Positions 1 through 5,050 of a stretch of 11,807 nt of DNA are shown here, piece after piece (within the stretch, counting starts at the first letter, position 1; every line of letters starts with the position of its first letter). This DNA comes from Roseibacillus sp. GTDB taxonomy: Bacteria; Verrucomicrobiota; Verrucomicrobiae; Verrucomicrobiales; Akkermansiaceae. Position numbers and translations under genes: made by a program. The notes below the pieces were generated by a model. That model ran no database searches. It had not been told where the DNA came from and was given only the letters and a program-made list of their open reading frames with translations. The stretch covers positions 9,045 to 20,851 of the forward strand of contig PBNG01000046.1 of the NCBI GenBank assembly GCA_002723015.1, written 5' to 3'.

Positions 1-204
1 CCACTTCTTCCGGTCAAGCGTGCTCCCGGAGAATTCGTCCTGCCACACCAGCCGGTAGCCCGGCTGGGACGGGTGGGGGGAACCAGAGGTGGGCACTTCC
101 ACCGCCGGTGCGGGGAGGGCAAGGGCCAGCAGGGGCAGGAGCACAGGCAGACCTCGGAGGGCTGAGGGTTTGATGATATGGGGACGGGAGGGGTAGAAAC
201 GCAC
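1..204 (-). CDS. Secreted glycoside hydrolase family 16 (laminarinase/agarase-like), N-terminal fragment
   Basis: Only the first 68 codons are in the window; the gene runs off the left edge. An N-terminal hydrophobic stretch (about residues 18-34, rich in Leu, Pro and Ala) reads as a signal peptide, and after a short Pro/Ser linker comes GYRLVWQDEFSGSTLDRKKW (residues 49-68). That pattern, an aromatic-LVW-x-DEF-x-G-x-x-LD-x-x-KW strand, is the hallmark N-terminal edge of GH16 catalytic domains, which cleave beta-1,3/1,4-glucans or galactans (laminarin, agar, porphyran, carrageenan). The catalytic ExDxxE motif would lie beyond the edge, so substrate and activity cannot be judged. An in-frame TAG at 214-216 limits the N-terminus; no ATG follows it before the signal peptide, so the GTG at 204 is chosen. 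No Shine-Dalgarno is visible. It faces away from the sulfatase at 359, with which it may act on the same polysaccharide. Confidence 0.78.
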   Translation of the reverse strand, partial: MRFYPSRPHIIKPSALRGLPVLLPLLALALPAPAVEVPTSGSPHPSQPGYRLVWQDEFSGSTLDRKKW

Positions 205-358
205 CAGGAAAGACTAACAGTCTGCCGCCAGGGCAACAAGAAGTAGCGGCGGGCGATCAAGCCCCCGAATGAGGGTCCCTTGCTTGCACTCTGCTACAAG
301 CGGGGTATCTCTCGGGGACGGCTCTCTGCTGATCAGCGACCTTTGCCAACCGAAATCC
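205..358. promoter_or_regulatory. Divergent intergenic region between GH16 and sulfatase genes
   Basis: This 154-base gap must carry the promoters of both outward-facing genes if the assigned starts are right. On the plus strand TTGCAC (284-289) and TATCTC (306-311) are separated by 16 bases and form a weak sigma-70-like pair for the sulfatase; this is a visual match only. No clear operator palindrome or ribosome-binding site is seen. An in-frame ATG at 269 could extend the sulfatase by 30 codons, but those residues do not look like a signal peptide, so the stretch is taken as untranslated. Confidence 0.3.
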
Positions 359-2077
359 ATGCGCCTCCTGCTTCGTCTTCTCGCCCTTTCGCTCCTCCTT
401 GCGGTGGCCCCCGGGGCCGTCGCAAAAGCGAGGCCGAACGTCCTCTTCATCGTCTGCGATGACCTCAACGACTACATTGAAACTCTCGGGGGCCATCCGC
501 AGGTCCGGACACGCCATATCCGTCGTCTCATTGAGTCCGGGGTCTCCTTTACCCAGGCCCACTGCAACGTCCCGATCTGCAACCCTTCGCGGGCCAGTTT
601 TCTCACCGGTCTCTATCCTCATACCTCCGGCTGCTACGGCTTCGACCGCTGGGATGGCTATGAAGTTCTGAAGAATTCACGGACCCTGATGGCTCATTTC
701 CGGCACCATGGATATCACGCCCTCGGAACTGGCAAGGTCATGCACAACCGGGGACGGGACCAATGGTCCGAGTTCGGGTATCTCTCCGACTATGGGCCCT
801 TTGCCAATGACGGGCAGAAGACCGACGTGGCCCACCCGGATATCCCGAGCCCCTTCCGGGACGACTTCGGGGCGGTTGATGGCTCCTTCGGGCCCCTGCG
901 GAATCTGGATGGAAGCCGCTTCAAGTGGCGGACCGGGAACTGGGCGGGCAAGCGGGAGCTGAAGTATCAGTCGGAGACTGATCGAGATCCCACCGGGGAC
1001 GAGCTCAACGCGGCGTGGGCGGTCAGGAAACTTGGGGAACTGGCAGTCTCGGGAAAGCCCTTCCTGATGGGCCTTGGATTCATTCGCCCCCACACCCCCT
1101 TGATCGTTCCCCGCAGATACTTCGACCTCTTTCCTCTCGATTCCATCCAGCTCCCGGAGATCCTTCGGGGGGACGTGGAGGATACCTTCAAGCACACTCT
1201 AGCCCCGGGCAGCGACGACCGCTCCGACGACCGCGGGCATAAAATGTATTCCTCCCTCATCAAGTCCTTCAAGGGGGACCGGGAGCTGGCCTTGCGCAAG
1301 TTCATCCAGGCTTACCTCGCCTCGGTGGCCAGTGTCGATGACCTCGTGGGAGAGGTCCTCAAGGCGGTGGACTCCTCTCCGCTGAAGGAGAACACCATCA
1401 TCGTCTTCACCTCCGACCACGGCTGGGGGATGGGGGAGAAGGACTACCTCTACAAGAATTCCCTCTGGCAGGAATCCACCCGGGTGCCCCTGATCATCCG
1501 TGCTCCCGGGGTGACCGAGGCGGGCGGGGCCTGTCCTCTGCCGGTCTCTCTTGTGGACCTTTATCCGACTCTTCTCGACCTCTGTGGGCTCCCGGCCGAT
1601 ACCCGGATCAGCGCGAAGGGACGCCCCCTTGACGGGCACTCCCTCAAGCCCCTTCTCAAAGATCCCCGGGAGGGCAGTTGGGATGGTCCGGAAGCAGCCC
1701 TGACGGCGCTTTACAAGTGGGCAGATTACTATGACCCGGCCGGGCAGTCTTATTCCCAGCGCTACCGTGACTGGCGCTATGTGCGCTACGCTAACGGGAA
1801 GGAGGAACTCTATCATACCGCCAAGGACCCCCATGAATGGCATAATCTCGTCGGTAATCCGGAGCAGGCTGGGAGGCTGCAACGCTATCGCAAGGCCCTT
1901 CTCGAAATCATCCCCTCACGTCCGCTCTCCGAAGAGCAGAGAGCCACCCGGTGGAAGAGCCAGTATTTTAAGAAGAACCCTGAGGCGGATACCAATAAGG
2001 ATGGGAAACTTTCGTGGCCCGAGTTGAACGCCCACCGGAAGAAGACCCCGGGGGGCGGATCGAAGAAGGCGGACTGA
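359..2077 (+). CDS. Secreted type I sulfatase, iduronate-2-sulfatase-like, with C-terminal EF-hand loop
   Basis: A 572-residue arylsulfatase-superfamily enzyme that hydrolyses sulfate esters, probably on a polysaccharide, outside the cytoplasm. Residues 1-22 form a signal peptide (leucine-rich core, GAVA cleavage site). PNVLFIVCDDLND (26-38) supplies the metal-binding Asp34/Asp35. CNPSRASFLTG (74-84) is the sulfatase signature; Cys74 would be converted to formylglycine by a maturase encoded elsewhere. GTGKVMH (123-129), RPHTP (243-247) and FTSDHGWGMGE (350-360) supply the remaining catalytic Lys, His and Asp/His residues and resemble human iduronate-2-sulfatase and its bacterial relatives. 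Residues 544-555 (DTNKDGKLSWPE) are a textbook EF-hand calcium loop after the catalytic domain. The ATG at 359 is preferred to the one at 269 because it begins directly with the signal peptide. The exact sugar substrate cannot be read from sequence. It lies opposite a GH16 gene, consistent with a sulfated-glycan locus. Confidence 0.93.
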   Translation: MRLLLRLLALSLLLAVAPGAVAKARPNVLFIVCDDLNDYIETLGGHPQVRTRHIRRLIESGVSFTQAHCNVPICNPSRASFLTGLYPHTSGCYGFDRWDGYEVLKNSRTLMAHFRHHGYHALGTGKVMHNRGRDQWSEFGYLSDYGPFANDGQKTDVAHPDIPSPFRDDFGAVDGSFGPLRNLDGSRFKWRTGNWAGKRELKYQSETDRDPTGDELNAAWAVRKLGELAVSGKPFLMGLGFIRPHTPLIVPRRYFDLFPLDSIQLPEILRGDVEDTFKHTLAPGSDDRSDDRGHKMYSSLIKSFKGDRELALRKFIQAYLASVASVDDLVGEVLKAVDSSPLKENTIIVFTSDHGWGMGEKDYLYKNSLWQESTRVPLIIRAPGVTEAGGACPLPVSLVDLYPTLLDLCGLPADTRISAKGRPLDGHSLKPLLKDPREGSWDGPEAALTALYKWADYYDPAGQSYSQRYRDWRYVRYANGKEELYHTAKDPHEWHNLVGNPEQAGRLQRYRKALLEIIPSRPLSEEQRATRWKSQYFKKNPEADTNKDGKLSWPELNAHRKKTPGGGSKKAD

Positions 2078-2087
2078 GGGCCCAGGA

Positions 2088-2675
2088 TCAGTAATCGACC
2101 GAGAAGTTGTGGAAAGTGCCGGCGTCCTCGACCTGGTGGGAGAGGAGTCTGGGGGGACTGGGATGAACCAGGTAGCTGCTGGTCCAGCTTGAGGCCCCGT
2201 CGCCCACGTCGACGGTCAGGCCGAGGTAGCTCCCGCTGGTGAAGAGGAGGAGTTTCGGGAACTGCGGTTGGAGGGTTGCCCTCTGGGAGCAGAGCGAGCG
2301 GATCCGGGACCGGGGGATGGAGAGGGCGGTTGCATCGACTGATAGGGTGAGGGAGTCGACCACGAAGCGGGGCGGGGGCCGGGTCATGTCGCCATACCAG
2401 GTTGCGACTTCTCCATCGAGGTCCGCGCGGTAGGGTCTCCAGGTGAGGGTGGCGGTGATCTCCCGGCCGTTGACGGAGGCGGTCATGACCTCGCGGTTGC
2501 CGATGATCTGGTGGGAGAGTCCCTTGACGGGATGGAAGCGGGTGCCGACCGGATGCTGGTTGGCGACGGGGGCCTTCCGCTCTCGGTCAGGGGCCGGGGG
2601 CTGCTCTTTCTGGTCCTTGACTGGGCCGCAGGCGACGAGGAGGAGAGCGGGGAGGCAGGGGAGGAGTGTTTTCAC
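2088..2675 (-). CDS. Small predicted lipoprotein of unknown function
   Basis: 195 residues. The N-terminus MKTLLPCLPALLLVACG has a basic start, a hydrophobic core and a lipobox LVAC with Cys16 as the likely lipidated residue; Gly at +2 would not specifically retain it in the inner membrane. Residues 18-45 are a charged, Pro-rich tether. The rest (about 46-195) is predicted to be mostly beta strand, with one further Cys at 129. I recognise no family. It starts at a GTG 18 bases after the stop of the YARHG-protein gene (2694-3830), without a Shine-Dalgarno, so it is probably the second gene of a two-gene transcript. Its stop lies 10 bases from the end of the convergent sulfatase gene, and no hairpin terminator is visible between them. 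Confidence is for it being a real lipoprotein gene. Confidence 0.75.
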   Translation of the reverse strand: MKTLLPCLPALLLVACGPVKDQKEQPPAPDRERKAPVANQHPVGTRFHPVKGLSHQIIGNREVMTASVNGREITATLTWRPYRADLDGEVATWYGDMTRPPPRFVVDSLTLSVDATALSIPRSRIRSLCSQRATLQPQFPKLLLFTSGSYLGLTVDVGDGASSWTSSYLVHPSPPRLLSHQVEDAGTFHNFSVDY

Positions 2676-2693
2676 GACCGGGGGGCGATGGGG

Positions 2694-3830
2694 TTAGCGC
2701 TTCATCTCGGCCTCCTCACGCTTGGCATCGGCGATCAGCTTGCGGGACATCTTGGAGAAGTCGGATTCCTTGAAGGATGGGTCGTGCATGGGATACCAGA
2801 GGGTGGCGAAGTAGTCCCGGAGGATCTTGTTCTTGAAGGAGTATCCGTGGGCAGCGTAGGGAAGGTTGCGGAGTCTCCTGAGCCCCTGAGCCCGGTCGGT
2901 AGCCCCGGAGAAGACGGTTTGGGTGTGATCCATGATCATGAGTTCGCGATGGCGGAAGATGACCTCCAGGTCTTCCTTGGGTGCGAAGTCACGGAGGTCC
3001 CATTCGATGACGAGGGGGCCGTCGCCGGACCGGATCTTGTAGCCCGCGGGAGCGATGTAGCCAGGGAGGCCAGAGAGGTGAGGCTTATGCTCGGGACGCT
3101 TCGGAGGGAGAAGGAACCTCGTATTCTCGTGGATGACCCGGAGGCGGGAGTGCCCGATCCTGCCGTCGTGCCACAGGCCACCGGTTTTCAGGATGTAGTC
3201 GAGGTGAATGTTTCCGGCGCTCTCGGTGGGGGCCAGGGTGTAGGTGTTACGCACGCGCCGGATGGCTTGATTCTTCCTTTTTTGGCCGTGGTGGACCCGT
3301 GGGGCCCGTCCCGGTCTCGAGGTTGGGCGGTCCTTGCTGCTGCTGCGGCCTGCGAAGTGCATGGGCCAGGTGTAGGCAGCCATGTAATTAAGGTCCTTGA
3401 TTTTCGGATTTACGGTGGGCTTGCCTGCGGTGACGGCCACTCGCTTGCCGTCGACCGCGGCAGTGAAGTCCCAGACCATGGGTTTCCCCGGGCCGATCTT
3501 GTTTCCGCCTGATGGAGTGACCATGAATTCCGCTTCCTCCGCGTCGGCGGTCATAGCGGAGAAGGGCATTCCCATGAGGATGGAAACAGGTTCTTCCGAG
3601 AGGTTCTCGAAGACGAATTCGCAGGTGTAGAGCCAGTTGCCAGTCCGGGCGTCGCTGCGGATGGTGATGTCTTCCGAGACCATACGCACTTCCTTGGTGT
3701 GGACAGGATAGGGGCTGGCGGCCGAACCACCGAAGGCGGTGTCATTGGCCCCGGCGGGAAAAAAGGAGGCGGCCAGAAGGAAAAGGATGGGGAGCGCGGG
3801 GAGGGCGGAGAACCTGACTGGAAGCATCAT
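2694..3830 (-). CDS. Exported DUF4424-like protein with C-terminal YARHG domain
   Basis: 378 residues. Residues 1-28 are a signal peptide (hydrophobic 10-24, cleavage near PAGA/ND). The mature protein begins NDTAFGG and continues with KEVRMVSEDITI (46-57), an EFVFENLSEEPVSILMGMPF strand pattern (71-90) and YILKTGGLWHDGRIG (212-226), resembling the DUF4424 family of exported proteins of unknown function. Residues 316-350 (with LRNLPYAAHGYSFKN) match the YARHG domain, a short extracellular module found in bacterial envelope proteins; the Arg of the name motif is Ala here. Between the two halves residues 161-194 form an Arg/Lys/Pro-rich insertion. Two ATG codons occur in a row at the start (3830 and 3827); either may be used. 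It precedes the lipoprotein gene by 18 bases and diverges from the gene at 3909. The family match is from memory of motifs, so the domain name is moderately certain and the function unknown. Confidence 0.75.
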   Translation of the reverse strand: MMLPVRFSALPALPILFLLAASFFPAGANDTAFGGSAASPYPVHTKEVRMVSEDITIRSDARTGNWLYTCEFVFENLSEEPVSILMGMPFSAMTADAEEAEFMVTPSGGNKIGPGKPMVWDFTAAVDGKRVAVTAGKPTVNPKIKDLNYMAAYTWPMHFAGRSSSKDRPTSRPGRAPRVHHGQKRKNQAIRRVRNTYTLAPTESAGNIHLDYILKTGGLWHDGRIGHSRLRVIHENTRFLLPPKRPEHKPHLSGLPGYIAPAGYKIRSGDGPLVIEWDLRDFAPKEDLEVIFRHRELMIMDHTQTVFSGATDRAQGLRRLRNLPYAAHGYSFKNKILRDYFATLWYPMHDPSFKESDFSKMSRKLIADAKREEAEMKR

Positions 3831-3908
3831 GCTGTGTCCACGCTAGGAGGAGGTGGTGCCGTCAGGCAAGGCTCGACTTGAGAGGGTGTGGAAGTGAGAC
3901 TGGTCGCA
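3831..3908. promoter_or_regulatory. Short divergent intergenic region
   Basis: About 78 bases separate the divergent genes at 3830 (minus) and 3909 (plus), so both promoters must overlap here or lie inside the coding ends. No convincing -35/-10 pair or palindrome is seen. An AGGAGG-like run at 3845-3852 lies on the plus strand but is too far (more than 50 bases) from the plus-strand start to be its ribosome-binding site. A GTG at 3888 is an alternative start adding seven residues to the plus-strand gene. Confidence 0.3.
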
Positions 3909-5024
3909 ATGAAGGGACGAAGCGTGCTGACAGGATTGCTTGCTTCGGTCACATTAGTGATGGCCTGTCAGGTCCCGGTCTTCCGTTTTGCGTTGGAGCG
4001 CTGGCCGGCGGATCGGTTCGCGCTTGTAGTGACGTCCGAGGGCGAGCTGACGGGATCGATCGGGGAAGCGCTGGAAGCCCTCGCGGAGGAACTGCAGGGC
4101 GATCCCCAGGCGATCAACTTGAGGTTGCAGCGGGTCAACTTGGAGACGCTGACGGAGGCCGAGCTGGTGTCCCTGCCGGCTCTTGAGCATGCAGGGGAGG
4201 GGCCCACCCTGATCCTGATGCCACCGGCAAGTTGGAAGAGCAAGACGCCCGTGTGGACCGGGGAGGCCACGGAGGAGAATCTGAACCGCTTGCTGGATTC
4301 CCCGCTGAGGCAGCGCTGTGGCGCGCACCTCCTGAAAGGGGCGTCGGCGGTCTGGGTGCTGGTAGAGTCCGGAGACGCGACGAAGGATGCCGCGGCCCGG
4401 GAGGTGATGGAGGCCGGGGTGAAGCAGGCAGAGGCCACCCTCGAAATCCCTGAGGGGGTCATCCGGCGTGAGGATTTCAACAAGGAGTTCGAGAATATCG
4501 ATCCGGACAACATCCTGCGCTCGGGGATTCCCCTCAAGATCGACTTTGTGACGGAGGTGGTCCCTGCGGATGCCCCGGCGGAGGCTCTCTTTCTATCGAT
4601 GCTGATGCGGTCAGGAAACCGGATCCCGGGAGAGCCTTTGCTGGTGCCTCTGTTTGGGAGGGGCCGGACCTTCGGGGGTCTCACCGCGTCCCAGATGACC
4701 CCGGAGCGCATCGTGGCGGCCAGTGAGTATTTGTGTGGGGCCTGCTCTTGCCAAGTGAAGGAAGGCAACCCGGGCTATGACCTGCTCTTCCGCCGGAACT
4801 GGGATCGGCTGCTGGAGGTGGAGGAGATCACCGCGGACAGTGCGATCATCCAGCGCAATCTCGACCGGGTGCTCTTTGACTCGGAGGAGCCCAGGGAGGT
4901 CAGTGCAGTCGGAGAGGTGCGGGATCACAAGCCGCTCCTGATCGGCCTAGTGGTTTTCAACCTCGCGGCCTTCGGGGCGCTGAGCTATCTACGGCGCCGG
5001 CACCGGCTTCGTGAGTCCTCCTGA
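3909..5024 (+). CDS. Uncharacterised exported/membrane-anchored protein with CxxCxC motif
   Basis: 371 residues from the ATG at 3909, which directly precedes the signal sequence; a GTG at 3888 would add seven residues. The N-terminus is a hydrophobic segment ending VMAC (Cys20), a plausible lipobox, followed by QVPVFRFALERWPADRF. Central marks are RQRCGAHLLKGASAVWVLVESGD (about 134-156) and GRGRTFGGLT (250-259), then YLCGACSCQVKEGNPGYDLL (274-293), which holds Cys276, Cys279 and Cys281. Residues 342-361 (PLLIGLVVFNLAAFGALSYL) form one membrane helix followed by a basic tail, so the body should be outside the cytoplasm with the C-terminus inside. I recall similar 'VPVFRYALERW...GACSCQVK..NPG.DLL' proteins among planctomycetes and verrucomicrobia with no assigned function. 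The Cys cluster could bind a metal or be redox-active; this is inference. It stands alone, 26 bases from the convergent M1 gene. Confidence 0.8.
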   Translation: MKGRSVLTGLLASVTLVMACQVPVFRFALERWPADRFALVVTSEGELTGSIGEALEALAEELQGDPQAINLRLQRVNLETLTEAELVSLPALEHAGEGPTLILMPPASWKSKTPVWTGEATEENLNRLLDSPLRQRCGAHLLKGASAVWVLVESGDATKDAAAREVMEAGVKQAEATLEIPEGVIRREDFNKEFENIDPDNILRSGIPLKIDFVTEVVPADAPAEALFLSMLMRSGNRIPGEPLLVPLFGRGRTFGGLTASQMTPERIVAASEYLCGACSCQVKEGNPGYDLLFRRNWDRLLEVEEITADSAIIQRNLDRVLFDSEEPREVSAVGEVRDHKPLLIGLVVFNLAAFGALSYLRRRHRLRESS

Positions 5025-5050
5025 GGCCCGGGTGCGCGAGGAGAGGGAGC

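Noticed and set aside
269..358. Longer sulfatase start at ATG 269
   Set aside because: It would place 30 non-hydrophobic residues before a perfect signal peptide beginning at the ATG at 359.
2078..2110. Terminator between convergent sulfatase and lipoprotein genes
   Set aside because: Only a 4-base CTGA/TCAG stem with no T-run; too weak to call.
2511..3512. 333-residue open frame on the plus strand
   Set aside because: It is antisense to the DUF4424-like/YARHG and lipoprotein genes, has Gly/Val/Glu-rich composition with no recognisable motif, and is explained by GC-rich codon bias of the real genes.
3968..4768. 266-residue minus-strand open frame
   Set aside because: Ser/Arg/Ala-rich antisense shadow of the CxxCxC protein gene, which has a signal sequence, membrane helix and conserved-looking motifs.
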